35,340 bases of DNA from Bacillus sp. AFS029637 (GTDB lineage Bacteria > Bacillota > Bacilli > Bacillales > Bacillaceae_G): assembly GCF_002584985.1 (NCBI RefSeq), contig NZ_NUPZ01000010.1, positions 10,086-45,425 of the forward strand, given 5' to 3'. Below, piece by piece: positions 17,101 through 25,203 of this stretch. Under the pieces are notes generated by a model. It was not told the origin of the DNA. It did no database searches and saw only the letters and a program-made list of their open reading frames with translations. Position 1 is the stretch's first letter; each line of letters opens with the position of its first letter. Position numbers and translations under genes: made by a program.

Positions 17101-17320
17101 AGGTTGAATAGATGACCCATTCATGAATGGGAGCGGTCAGTGCTTAATGGGTGCTCGAATGGTGTATTAAGAGCGCGGGTAGGAAGTGAGAGGAAGGCTG
17201 TTTTTGCTTTCGAAGACGGTAATGTTGTTAGAAAAAACCTTCTTTTTTAGGCTGAATAGATGACACGGTGATATGTGGTAGTGGTTGGTGCCTAATTCGT
17301 ACTCGAAGCGGATATTAGAA
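17086..17320 (+). repeat. Degenerate direct duplication, about 150-base period
   Basis: Segments at 17086-17170 and 17236-17318 share CCTTC, a T-run, AGGYTGAATAGATGAC, then a weaker match through CTCGAA and ATATTA/GTATTA. Each copy starts with a terminator-like T-run. No gene is visible in the 282-base gap between ytoP and the DUF84 gene. Confidence 0.6.
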
Positions 17321-17352
17321 TAAAATGATGAATTTATATAGAGGTGAATGAA

Positions 17353-17862
17353 ATGAAAGTAGTAGTTGGATCGAAGAATAAAACGAAGGTTGGAGCAGTA
17401 GAGAAGGTTTGGGGAGAGGCTACAATTACAGCCCTTTCTGTTCCTTCAGGAGTAGCAGCACAGCCGTTTTCAGATGAAGAGACGATGCAAGGAGCGATAA
17501 ATAGAGCGAAACGAGCGCTCCAGGAAGGAGAAGCTCAAATTGGTATTGGGCTGGAAGGCGGTGTAATGAAAACGGCGCACGGTTTATTTATGTGTAACTG
17601 GGGTGCGCTAGCAACAAGTGATGGTAAAACATTTGTTGCAGGAGGCGCTCGTATTAAATTACCAGATGACTTTTTAACGCCACTTGAAGAAGGAAAAGAG
17701 TTAAGCGAAGTGATGGAAGAATTTGTACAACGAAAAGACATTCGTAGCCACGAAGGTGCGATCGGTATCTTTACAGATGATTATGTCAATCGCACGGAAT
17801 TATTTGTACACGTTGTTAAGTTGTTAGTTGGACAATATAAGTATGACGAAAAGCAAGCATAA
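17353..17862 (+). CDS. DUF84 inosine/xanthosine triphosphatase-like NTPase
   Basis: A 169-residue protein of the DUF84/YjjX family, which hydrolyses non-canonical purine triphosphates and so keeps ITP and XTP out of nucleic acid. The opening 'VVVGSKNKTKVGAVEKV' is the phosphate-binding start of the fold, and GIGLEGGV (about residue 58) is the metal-site Glu region. The ATG at 17353 is used because GAGGTGA lies 5 bases before it; the GTG at 17344 is inside that binding site. It has its own upstream gap and probably its own promoter. Substrate is inferred by family only. Confidence 0.82.
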   Translation: MKVVVGSKNKTKVGAVEKVWGEATITALSVPSGVAAQPFSDEETMQGAINRAKRALQEGEAQIGIGLEGGVMKTAHGLFMCNWGALATSDGKTFVAGGARIKLPDDFLTPLEEGKELSEVMEEFVQRKDIRSHEGAIGIFTDDYVNRTELFVHVVKLLVGQYKYDEKQA

Positions 17863-17865
17863 ACC

Positions 17866-17893
17866 TTGCACCGTGCACGATGTATGGTAGTAT
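17866..17893 (+). promoter_or_regulatory. Candidate ytpP promoter
   Basis: TTGCAC (17866-17871) and TAGTAT (17888-17893) with a 16-base spacer, 52 bases before the ytpP start codon. The short palindromic word GTGCAC lies in the spacer. Confidence 0.5.
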
Positions 17894-17945
17894 AAAGGAA
17901 AGATTATAACATGAAAAAAAGCACTCGTTAGAGGAGGAAATATAG

Positions 17946-18260
17946 ATGAAATCATTAGAAAGCATGGAGCAATTCCAACAATTAAAAAATGAAGAGAATG
18001 TAGTCTTTATGTTCTCAGCAGAATGGTGCCCAGACTGCCGCTTTGTAGACCCATTTATGCCAGAAGTAGAAGAGAAATATAGTGATTTCTCATTTTACTA
18101 TGTAGATCGTGATGAGTTTATTGATCTATGCGTGAAATTAGACGTATTTGGCATTCCGAGCTTTGTAGCGTACAATAAAGGTGAAGAAACAGGTCGCTAT
18201 GTAAACAAAGATCGTAAAACACAAGAACAAATCGAAGAGTTTATTGAAGGTTTAAAATAA
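17946..18260 (+). CDS. ytpP: Thioredoxin-like protein YtpP
   Basis: A 104-residue single-domain thioredoxin-fold protein with the active-site motif CPDC (Cys28, Cys31; 'SAEWCPDCRFV') in place of the thioredoxin CGPC, and the cis-proline segment FGIPSFV. There is no signal peptide, so it acts in the cytoplasm, probably as a thiol-disulfide reductase. AGGAGG stands 9 bases before the ATG. It heads the ytpP-ytpQ-ytpR group, although a terminator separates it from ytpQ. Confidence 0.88.
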   Translation: MKSLESMEQFQQLKNEENVVFMFSAEWCPDCRFVDPFMPEVEEKYSDFSFYYVDRDEFIDLCVKLDVFGIPSFVAYNKGEETGRYVNKDRKTQEQIEEFIEGLK

Positions 18261-18287
18261 GGCAATTTGCCAATTGAATTGTAAAAC

Positions 18288-18321
18288 AACCTCTACCTTC
18301 GCGGGGGAGGTTATTTTTTTG
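18288..18321 (+). terminator. Intrinsic terminator of ytpP
   Basis: AACCTCTACC and GGGGGAGGTT form the stem, followed by ATTTTTTT, 18 bases before the ytpQ start. Confidence 0.83.
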
Positions 18322-18338
18322 GAAGGGAGGATAAAGAG

Positions 18339-19151
18339 ATGAAGATGACAAGTAAAAAGATGAAAGATGAGTTAATAAAGAAATTATCTCGCCCAGAATG
18401 GGACTTTCATTATGATAGTGAGAAAGAAGTTCTGCGTATTGAACAGAAAGACTCGAAAAAAGGCATTAACGTATCACTTCCAGGAGTTGTGGCAAAATGG
18501 GAAGTGAATAAAGAAAAAGCGATTGACGAAGTCGCATATTACGTACAAGAAGCGTTAATTGCGATGCATAAAGAAGAAAATAGCGGAGCGAAAATTTTAC
18601 CTGTTATTCGTTCTACTTCTTTCCCGAAACAAGCAGAAGAAGGAAATCCGTTTATTATGACGGATCATACGGCAGAAACACGTATTTACTACGCGCTAGA
18701 TTCTAATAAAACGTATCGACTCATTGATGAGCGTTTATTACAAAAGTTAGAGCTTACAGAACAACAAGTACGTGAAATGGCATTATTCAATGCTCGCTCA
18801 TTAGTTTATGAATTTAAGCAGGACACAGTAGCAGGGAATACATTCTACTTTTTAAACACAAATGATGGGTATGACGCGACTCGTATTTTAAACGAATCGT
18901 TACTACAATCGATGCGTGAAAAGATTGCTGGTGACATGGTTGTTGCTGTTCCTCACCAAGATGTATTAATTATTGCTGATATCGTCAACGAAATCGGTTA
19001 TGATATTATTGCACAAATGACAATGAAATTTTTTGCCGAAGGGCATGTTCCGATTACATCACTTTCATTCGTATATGAAGATGGAGAATTCGAGCCAATC
19101 TTTATTTTAGCGAAGAATCGGAAGAAGACAGATGGAAAAGAGAAAGGATGA
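18339..19151 (+). CDS. ytpQ: DUF1444 family protein YtpQ
   Basis: A 270-residue soluble protein of the DUF1444 family; the biochemical role is unknown. It is mixed alpha/beta, with '[11 protein letters not shown]' and the conserved '[17 protein letters not shown]' mid-protein, and ends in '[12 protein letters not shown]'. No Cys pair, catalytic motif or membrane helix is seen. GGGAGG lies 8 bases before the ATG. Its stop overlaps the ytpR start by 4 bases, so the two are probably co-translated, as in other bacilli. Confidence 0.87.
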   Translation: MKMTSKKMKDELIKKLSRPEWDFHYDSEKEVLRIEQKDSKKGINVSLPGVVAKWEVNKEKAIDEVAYYVQEALIAMHKEENSGAKILPVIRSTSFPKQAEEGNPFIMTDHTAETRIYYALDSNKTYRLIDERLLQKLELTEQQVREMALFNARSLVYEFKQDTVAGNTFYFLNTNDGYDATRILNESLLQSMREKIAGDMVVAVPHQDVLIIADIVNEIGYDIIAQMTMKFFAEGHVPITSLSFVYEDGEFEPIFILAKNRKKTDGKEKG

Positions 19152-19762
19152 ACGAAGTGAACGTTTTTTACAACCTTGAAGGAATTGGTGACACTTTAAT
19201 TGTTGCCTTACAAGATATTACTTTGGAGAACCGTACTTTTGATCGCAAAGGAGATGTTGCTCGCGTTTATGATCGTGAAAGCAACGTAACAGGAGGATTC
19301 AACATCTTTAATGCATCTTCTTATTTAGAGGTAACAGAAACAGGTAACCTTACATTAACGAAAGAACTTGTTGAGAAAATCAACGGAATTTTAGCGAAGA
19401 ACGGCTTTGAAGAAAAAGTAGAAGCAGATCTTTCTCCGAAATTCGTTGTAGGTTATGTAGCTGAAAAAGAGAAGCATCCAAATGCTGATAAGTTAAACAT
19501 TTGTAAAGTAGAAATCGGTACAGAAACATTACAAATCGTATGTGGTGCACCAAACGTTGATGCAGGACAAAAAGTTGTCGTTGCAAAAATCGGCGCTGTA
19601 ATGCCAAGCGGTATGTTAATTAAGCCAGCTGAGCTTCGCGGTGTTCCTTCTTCTGGAATGATTTGCTCTGCACGTGAATTAGAGCTTCCAGACGCTCCGC
19701 AAGAAAAAGGTATTCTTGTATTAGAAGATAGCTTTGAAGTTGGACAAGAGTTTAAATTTTAA
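19148..19762 (+). CDS. ytpR: tRNA-binding-domain protein YtpR
   Basis: A 204-residue protein with a YtpR-type N domain (residues 1-85) and a C-terminal EMAP-II/PheT-B1-like OB-fold tRNA-binding domain (about 95-200). The latter is seen in '[16 protein letters not shown]', '[18 protein letters not shown]' and '[17 protein letters not shown]', matching the free-standing relatives of the PheT beta-subunit domain. The ATG overlaps the ytpQ stop (ATGA). A GTG at 19157 with AAAGGAT 7 bases ahead is a credible alternative start. Function in tRNA handling is inferred. Confidence 0.88.
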   Translation: MNEVNVFYNLEGIGDTLIVALQDITLENRTFDRKGDVARVYDRESNVTGGFNIFNASSYLEVTETGNLTLTKELVEKINGILAKNGFEEKVEADLSPKFVVGYVAEKEKHPNADKLNICKVEIGTETLQIVCGAPNVDAGQKVVVAKIGAVMPSGMLIKPAELRGVPSSGMICSARELELPDAPQEKGILVLEDSFEVGQEFKF

Positions 19763-19775
19763 TTGATGTAAGAAA

Positions 19776-19808
19776 AAGTAGCCTCGCATATATGGGGCTA
19801 TTTTTTTA
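19776..19808 (+). terminator. Intrinsic terminator of ytpQR
   Basis: TAGCCTC and GGGGCTA with an 8-base loop, then seven Ts. Confidence 0.83.
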
Positions 19809-19905
19809 TGCGGAATTCCTAAGATTGTAACGTTTCTCATCAAAATCTATATTGTATTTTAAAAATTAATTAGGTAAAATTTAGAAAAAAGAAGGGGATA
19901 GAGGT

Positions 19906-20250
19906 ATGAAACAACAACCAAAAATCGCAGAACTTCTGAAACGAATTGAAACTTCAAAACAGCAAGATATCGAATTAGGTACCTATGAAATATATGTGTT
20001 TAGTGAAAATGAATTAGAAAAAGGACAAATCGGTTACCGATATGATAAACATAAAAGTTCATTAATAAGTGAAGAGAATGGAAGATGGCAAGAAGGATGG
20101 ATTGTTATTGGATATGAAACGGATATGGGCGACCCAGTTTTCGTGAATACCGATGACGACGCGTATCCAGTGTATACGGCAGAGCGTGGTACAGAAACGT
20201 GGCAGCCAATTTGTATTGGAAATATGGATGAGGTTATAAAACAATTATAA
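19906..20250 (+). CDS. SMI1/KNR4 (SUKH)-like protein
   Basis: A 114-residue soluble acidic protein resembling the C-terminal part of SUKH-superfamily proteins: 'EGWIVIGYETDMGDPVFVNT' then 'YPVYTAERGTETWQPICIG' is the typical pattern. SUKH proteins are often immunity factors for secreted polymorphic toxins, but also serve other roles, and no toxin gene is adjacent here. It sits 40 bases before a cell-wall amidase on the same strand, probably one transcript. GGGGATAGAGGT precedes the ATG. The pair appears inserted between ytpR and sftA relative to B. subtilis as I recall it. Confidence 0.68.
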   Translation: MKQQPKIAELLKRIETSKQQDIELGTYEIYVFSENELEKGQIGYRYDKHKSSLISEENGRWQEGWIVIGYETDMGDPVFVNTDDDAYPVYTAERGTETWQPICIGNMDEVIKQL

Positions 20251-20290
20251 GAAAAACTTTGAGTCCGGTGCAAAGTGATGGGAGAGAGGC

Positions 20291-21247
20291 ATGAAGTATA
20301 TAAAAACAATGGGCATGATTGCATGCATTGGCATATATATGGGAGGTTGCTCACAAGAACAGCCGAAACAAGAAACAGCATCTTCTATACAAGAAATAAG
20401 TAAAGAGAAAAAGGAAGACGCACCGGTAGAAAAGCAGCAAGAGGAACAAGAAAAGAAAGAAGAACCGCAAGAAGTTCAAACGAATGAGCAAGTAGAAATT
20501 AAGCAGGAGGAAGTACCAGCCGAGAAAAAGAAAGAGGAAACTACGCCGGTGCAGCCACCTGAGCAACCAGTACAAAATAATGAACAAAAAATAGAGAGTA
20601 AGGAAAAACAAGAAAAATTTCTCGTTGTCATTGATCCAGGGCATCAACAAAAAGCAAATTTAAATTTAGAGCCGATTGGTCCAGGCGCAACTACTCAGAA
20701 ATATAAAGTGACAGATGGAACAACAGGTGTTGCAACAAAAAAGAGAGAGTCTGTCCTTGTGTTAGAGATGGCTTTTATATTAAAAGAAAAGCTTGAAGCA
20801 AAGGGAATGCAAGTATTAATGACGAGAACGTCACAAGATGTTGATATAAGTAATAAAGAACGTGCGACATTTGCGAATGATCATAAGGCGAATTTATTTT
20901 TACGTCTTCATGCAGATGGTTCTGAAAATCCGAATCAAAGTGGATTCGCTGTATTGACGCCTGCAGAAGGAAGTCCGTATACGAAAGAAATCTATGCGGA
21001 AAGTTTTCAAATCTCTCAAACGATAGTAAATAAAATGAGAGAGAACCAGCAAGTGAAAGTAAATGGAATTAAGTTCAGGGATGATCTTTCTGGATTTAAT
21101 TGGTCCAAAGTACCTGGTGTACTATTAGAACTTGGGTTTATGTCAAACCATGAAGAAGATAAAAAATTATCTGACCCGCAGTATGTAAATTCTTTATTGC
21201 AAAGTGTAACGGATAGTGTAGATGAATATCGGAAGAGTAAAGCTTAA
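20291..21247 (+). CDS. Lipoprotein N-acetylmuramoyl-L-alanine amidase (Amidase_3)
   Basis: A 318-residue enzyme predicted to cut the amide bond between muramic acid and L-alanine in peptidoglycan. A signal peptide ends at a lipobox-like MGGC, making Cys20 the likely lipidated residue. A Lys/Glu/Gln-rich tether (about 21-108) leads to the Amidase_3 domain (110-315). Zinc ligands are His118 (VIDPGHQ), Glu153 (KRES) and His207 (LRLHAD); catalytic Glu280 is in LLELGFMSN. The domain is complete. GGGAGAGAGGC precedes the ATG. The lipobox is slightly atypical (Met at -3). The long charged tether probably spans toward the wall. Confidence 0.88.
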   Translation: MKYIKTMGMIACIGIYMGGCSQEQPKQETASSIQEISKEKKEDAPVEKQQEEQEKKEEPQEVQTNEQVEIKQEEVPAEKKKEETTPVQPPEQPVQNNEQKIESKEKQEKFLVVIDPGHQQKANLNLEPIGPGATTQKYKVTDGTTGVATKKRESVLVLEMAFILKEKLEAKGMQVLMTRTSQDVDISNKERATFANDHKANLFLRLHADGSENPNQSGFAVLTPAEGSPYTKEIYAESFQISQTIVNKMRENQQVKVNGIKFRDDLSGFNWSKVPGVLLELGFMSNHEEDKKLSDPQYVNSLLQSVTDSVDEYRKSKA

Positions 21248-21278
21248 AAGCAGTCTCGCGTCGAGGTTGCTTTTTTTC
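21247..21278 (+). terminator. Intrinsic terminator of the amidase gene
   Basis: AGCAGTCTCG and CGAGGTTGCT pair around a 3-base loop, then seven Ts. Confidence 0.85.
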
Positions 21279-21356
21279 ATATGAAAACACTCATGAATTA
21301 GAATATTATGGATAAATATGACATGCTTAATTTTACCTGCACTTTTTTCCGAATGC

Positions 21357-21365
21357 TGATACAAT
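21357..21365 (+). promoter_or_regulatory. Candidate sftA promoter, extended -10
   Basis: TGATACAAT is an extended -10 element; CTGCAC (21337-21342) is a poor -35 at a 17-base spacer. The start codon lies 36 bases downstream. Confidence 0.45.
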
Positions 21366-21401
21366 AAAGGATGTTACTATTTAGTAGAAAGAGTGGTAAG
21401 C

Positions 21402-24400
21402 ATGTTAGATTGGATGAAAAAGCTGTTTAACAAAGAGGAAGAACAAACAGCGATGAATAAAGAAGTACCAAAGCAAGCTGAAAGTCAGCCGAAAATTCCT
21501 CGTGTAAACCACTACACTGAAGCAAGAGAAGCACAAATGGCAAGTAGGAATGTAGGTAAATGCCGTTTTCCATTAGTACCAGATAATGGGTTTGATGAAG
21601 ACGATGTTATAGAAACAGGGCATTTTAAAGAACAACCTGTTCAAGCTGTAATATATGAAAATCAGCCTATTCAAAGAGGAATCAAAGTGGAAAGAAGCAG
21701 ACGACCGTATGTGGAGAAGGTAGTTCCTACATATGAAGAGCCGGAAGTGCAATATGAACCGGTGCAAGAGCCTATCGTAAAAAAAGCATCTGTACCATCG
21801 CAAGAAAGTAACCGTAGACCATTTCGTCCAACAGAAATGATTTCGCCAATTTACGGATATAATCGTCCTTCTGTAGAGAAAAAGGTAGAAAAGCAGGAGG
21901 AAGAAAAGGAAAGAGAAGATCTTGAAATATCTGTAGAGGGCAAAGCAGTTGTTGATGCATGGTTAGAGAAAAAGGGATACACATTATCTGATTTCTCAGA
22001 AGGACAAGCAAAGATTTCTTCTAGTCATGAAGGCGTTAATCAGCAAGAGCAACAGAGTAAAAAGGAAGAAAAATCAGTTGTCGATCAATGGTTAGAGAAA
22101 AACGGTTATGAAATTGAGCGCCAAGTACCTTTAGTAGAAGAAAAAGAAGAGGTTCAAGAAATTAGTGTACCGCAGGAAGTTTCAGCGGATGAATTACTTC
22201 ATAATACGGTAGCTGAGCGCATGGAAGATGCAAAGCAAGAAAAAGATGTAGTGGTGCTAAACGAAAATATTTTACAAGAGAAATTAGTAGATTCTAAAGT
22301 AGAGCACGAGGATACAATACTATCAGAAGAAATTAAGCGTAATACAGAAATAGAAGAAGCTACTATTGAAGTAGAACAGAAAACTCCAGAAGAAGCAGTG
22401 ATTGTCAAAGCAGAAGAAAAACTCGAAGAAACAATCATAGTGGAAATACCAGAAGAAGTTGCAGAAGTGCCAAAAGTAGAAGTAATTGCAGAAACGGAAC
22501 AGCTTGTAGAAGTAGAAGTAGAAGTAGTTATGGAAACAGAGGAATCTGAAGAGATAGAAGTAATTACGGAAACAGAAGAGTTTGAAGAAGTGGAAGTAAT
22601 TGTAGAGGCAGAAGAATCTGAAGAGGCAGAAGAAGTAGAAGTAATTGTAGAAACAGAAGAGCCAGAAGAAGAAGTAGAAGTAATTGCAGAAACAGAAGAG
22701 CTAGAAGAAGTAGAAGTAATTGCAGAAGCAGAAGAGCTAGAAGAAGTAGAAGTAATTGCAGAAGCGGAAGCAACAGAAGAAGTGGAAGCAATTGCGGAAA
22801 CAGAAGAGCTAGAAGAAGTAGAAGTAATTGCGGAAACAGAAGCAACAGAAGAAGTGGAAGCAATTGCAGAAACAGAAGCATTTGTAGAACTTGAGGAATC
22901 TCAGCAAGAACTGGTGTTAGATGAAGCAATGGAACAAAAGAGCGAATTCATACATGTTGCTGAGGCTGATGAACAAACGAAGAAAGATGTCCAAAGCTTT
23001 GCGAATGTTTTAATTACAGAAACAGAGGAAAGCAAACTAGTTGTGGAAGAAGCGCCAATCGCCGAAGCGCAACCAGTTGAAGAAGAGGCACAAATTACCG
23101 AAGAACAACCAGTTGTACAAAAAGAAGAGCCGAAACGTGAGAAAAAGCGTCATGTACCATTTAATGTTGTTATGTTGAAACAAGACAGAGCGCGATTAAT
23201 GGAAAGGCATGCGGCTAGAACGAATACAATGCAATCTTCTATGAATGAACGAGTAGAGAATAAGCATGTACAACAAGTGGAAGAGAAACCAATGCAACAA
23301 GTGGCAGTAGAATCACAAGTGGAAGAAAAGCCAGTGCAACAAGTGGTAGTAGAACCACGAGTGGAAGAACACCGAGTGCAACAAGTGGCAGTAGAAGCAC
23401 AAGTGGAAGAAAAGCCAGTGCAACAAGTGGTAGTAGAACCACGAGTGGAAGAACACCGAGTGCAACAAGTAGCAGTAGAAGCACAAGTGGAAGAACACCG
23501 AGTGCAGCAAGTAGCAGTAGAACCACGAGTGGAAGAAAAGCCAGTGCAACAAGTGGTAGTAGAACCACAAGTGGAAGAAAGCCGAGTGCAGCAAGTAGTT
23601 GTAGAGCAAGTAGTTGTAGAGCAAGTACAAGAGCCAATTTCAAGTACGGAAGTACAAGAGAAAGCGTATGTTGTAAATCAAAGAGAGAACGATATGCGAA
23701 ATGTACTGCAAACACCACCGACATACGCTATTCCGCCATTAACATTGTTGGCAATTCCACAGCAAGCAGCGTTAGATAATACGGAATGGTTGGATGAACA
23801 GAAAGAATTGTTAGATACAACGTTTAATAATTTCCATGTTGGAGCACATGTTATTAATGTATCGCAAGGTCCAGCGGTAACTCGTTTTGAAGTGCAGCCA
23901 GACCCAGGTGTGAAAGTAAATAAAATTACAAACTTAAGTGATGATATTAAGTTAAGTTTAGCGGCGAAAGATATTCGTATTGAAGCACCGATTCCAGGGA
24001 AAAGTGCGATTGGAATCGAAGTTCCAAATAAAGAAAGTAAGCCAGTATTTCTTCGTGAAATTTTAAGAAGTCCTGTGTTTACAAAGAGCGAATCACCGCT
24101 TACAGTTGCGCTTGGACTTGATATTTCAGGTGATCCAATTGTAACGGATATTCGAAAAATGCCACATGGACTTATTGCTGGCGCAACTGGTTCAGGAAAA
24201 AGTGTGTGTATTAATGCGATTTTAACGAGTATTTTATATAAAGCGAAGCCACATGAAGTGAAGTTAATGTTAATCGATCCGAAGATGGTTGAGCTTGCAC
24301 CATACAATTCTGTTCCGCATCTCGTAGCACCTGTTATTACGGATGTAAAAGCAGCCACAGCTGCATTAAAATGGGCAGTTGAAGAAATGGAGCGTCGTTA

Positions 24401-25142
24401 TGAATTATTTGCGCACGCTGGTGCTCGTGATTTAACCCGCTATAATACAATTGTAAGTGAGCGAGAAATTCCGGGAGAGACATTGCCTTATATCGTTATT
24501 GTCATTGACGAGTTAGCCGACTTAATGATGGTAGCACCTGGTGATGTAGAGGAAGCGATTTGTCGTATTGCGCAAAAAGCACGTGCTTGTGGTATACATT
24601 TATTAGTTGCGACGCAGCGTCCATCTGTAGATGTTATTACAGGTTTAATTAAGTCAAACATTCCAACGCGTATTGCGTTTACTGTATCATCTCAAGTTGA
24701 TTCGCGTACGATTATCGATATTGGTGGCGCGGAGAAATTACTTGGCCGTGGTGATATGCTATTTTTAGGGAACGGTACATCTAAGCCAGTTCGTGTACAA
24801 GGTGTATATGTATCGGATGATGAGATTGAAAAGACAGTTGATCATGTGAAAAAGCAAATGAAGCCGAATTACTTATTTAAGCAAGAGGATTTATTAGCGA
24901 AAACAGAACAGGCCGAGTCGGAAGATGAATTGTTCTTTGAAGCATGTCAATTTGTTGTAGAACAAGGGGGAGCGTCCACATCTTCTGTACAGAGAAAATT
25001 CCGCATCGGTTATAATCGCGCGGCCCGTCTCATTGAAGAGATGGAATCGCAAGGGATTATTTCTGAAGCAAGAGGAACAAAGCCGAGAGATGTTCTTATT
25101 TCTGAGGATGAATTTGCTGCTATGCAGGAAACAAATGTATAG
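21402..25142 (+). CDS. sftA: DNA translocase SftA (FtsK/SpoIIIE family), repeat-expanded
   Basis: A 1246-residue soluble FtsK/SpoIIIE motor that clears chromosomal DNA from the closing septum. It has no N-terminal membrane helices, which marks SftA rather than SpoIIIE. Residues 1-800 are a low-complexity linker containing a paired 'VVDxWLEKxGY' motif (182 and 225), an acidic 12-residue repeat block (359-496) and a 14-residue repeat block (626-737). The motor follows: Walker A GATGSGKS at about 927, Walker B 'IVIVIDELADLM', and a C-terminal winged-helix gamma domain ('SSVQRKFRIGYNRAARLIEE') that reads KOPS/SRS sites. B. subtilis SftA is about 950 residues, so the linker is enlarged. ATG 21402 has GAGTGG just upstream; GTG 21393 lies within it. 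Confidence 0.93.
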   Translation: MLDWMKKLFNKEEEQTAMNKEVPKQAESQPKIPRVNHYTEAREAQMASRNVGKCRFPLVPDNGFDEDDVIETGHFKEQPVQAVIYENQPIQRGIKVERSRRPYVEKVVPTYEEPEVQYEPVQEPIVKKASVPSQESNRRPFRPTEMISPIYGYNRPSVEKKVEKQEEEKEREDLEISVEGKAVVDAWLEKKGYTLSDFSEGQAKISSSHEGVNQQEQQSKKEEKSVVDQWLEKNGYEIERQVPLVEEKEEVQEISVPQEVSADELLHNTVAERMEDAKQEKDVVVLNENILQEKLVDSKVEHEDTILSEEIKRNTEIEEATIEVEQKTPEEAVIVKAEEKLEETIIVEIPEEVAEVPKVEVIAETEQLVEVEVEVVMETEESEEIEVITETEEFEEVEVIVEAEESEEAEEVEVIVETEEPEEEVEVIAETEELEEVEVIAEAEELEEVEVIAEAEATEEVEAIAETEELEEVEVIAETEATEEVEAIAETEAFVELEESQQELVLDEAMEQKSEFIHVAEADEQTKKDVQSFANVLITETEESKLVVEEAPIAEAQPVEEEAQITEEQPVVQKEEPKREKKRHVPFNVVMLKQDRARLMERHAARTNTMQSSMNERVENKHVQQVEEKPMQQVAVESQVEEKPVQQVVVEPRVEEHRVQQVAVEAQVEEKPVQQVVVEPRVEEHRVQQVAVEAQVEEHRVQQVAVEPRVEEKPVQQVVVEPQVEESRVQQVVVEQVVVEQVQEPISSTEVQEKAYVVNQRENDMRNVLQTPPTYAIPPLTLLAIPQQAALDNTEWLDEQKELLDTTFNNFHVGAHVINVSQGPAVTRFEVQPDPGVKVNKITNLSDDIKLSLAAKDIRIEAPIPGKSAIGIEVPNKESKPVFLREILRSPVFTKSESPLTVALGLDISGDPIVTDIRKMPHGLIAGATGSGKSVCINAILTSILYKAKPHEVKLMLIDPKMVELAPYNSVPHLVAPVITDVKAATAALKWAVEEMERRYELFAHAGARDLTRYNTIVSEREIPGETLPYIVIVIDELADLMMVAPGDVEEAICRIAQKARACGIHLLVATQRPSVDVITGLIKSNIPTRIAFTVSSQVDSRTIIDIGGAEKLLGRGDMLFLGNGTSKPVRVQGVYVSDDEIEKTVDHVKKQMKPNYLFKQEDLLAKTEQAESEDELFFEACQFVVEQGGASTSSVQRKFRIGYNRAARLIEEMESQGIISEARGTKPRDVLISEDEFAAMQETNV
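22476..22889 (+). repeat. Acidic tandem repeat in sftA (12-residue unit)
   Basis: About 11 copies of VEVIAETEELEE-like units (36 bases, a few expanded to 39-45), encoding residues 359-496. The DNA copies are near-identical in the second half (for example GAAGTAATTGCAGAAGCAGA). Confidence 0.88.
23277..23612 (+). repeat. 42-base tandem repeat in sftA (14-residue unit)
   Basis: Eight in-frame units alternating mainly between VEEKPVQQVVVEPR and VEEHRVQQVAVEAQ, encoding residues 626-737. Some units match almost base for base, which suggests recent slippage or recombination. Confidence 0.9.
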
Positions 25143-25203
25143 TACACGGTTTTGCTGTATACTAATAGAAAATGTTGGATAGTAAAGTAGGGAGTAAAGC
25201 GAC

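Noticed and set aside
20351-20650. Phenylalanine/leucine-rich minus-strand frame that looks like a membrane protein.
   Set aside because: It is the mirror of the Lys/Glu-rich tether of the amidase gene.
23239-23724. Long leucine/valine-rich open frames on the minus strand under the sftA repeats (also 22564-22929 and 23313-23630).
   Set aside because: They are the complement of Glu/Gln/Val repeat codons, have no ribosome binding site and lie inside the well-supported sftA gene.
23678-24358. A 226-residue minus-strand frame under the SftA motor domain.
   Set aside because: The plus strand encodes the Walker A motor with clear motifs; the minus frame has no recognisable protein pattern or start signal.
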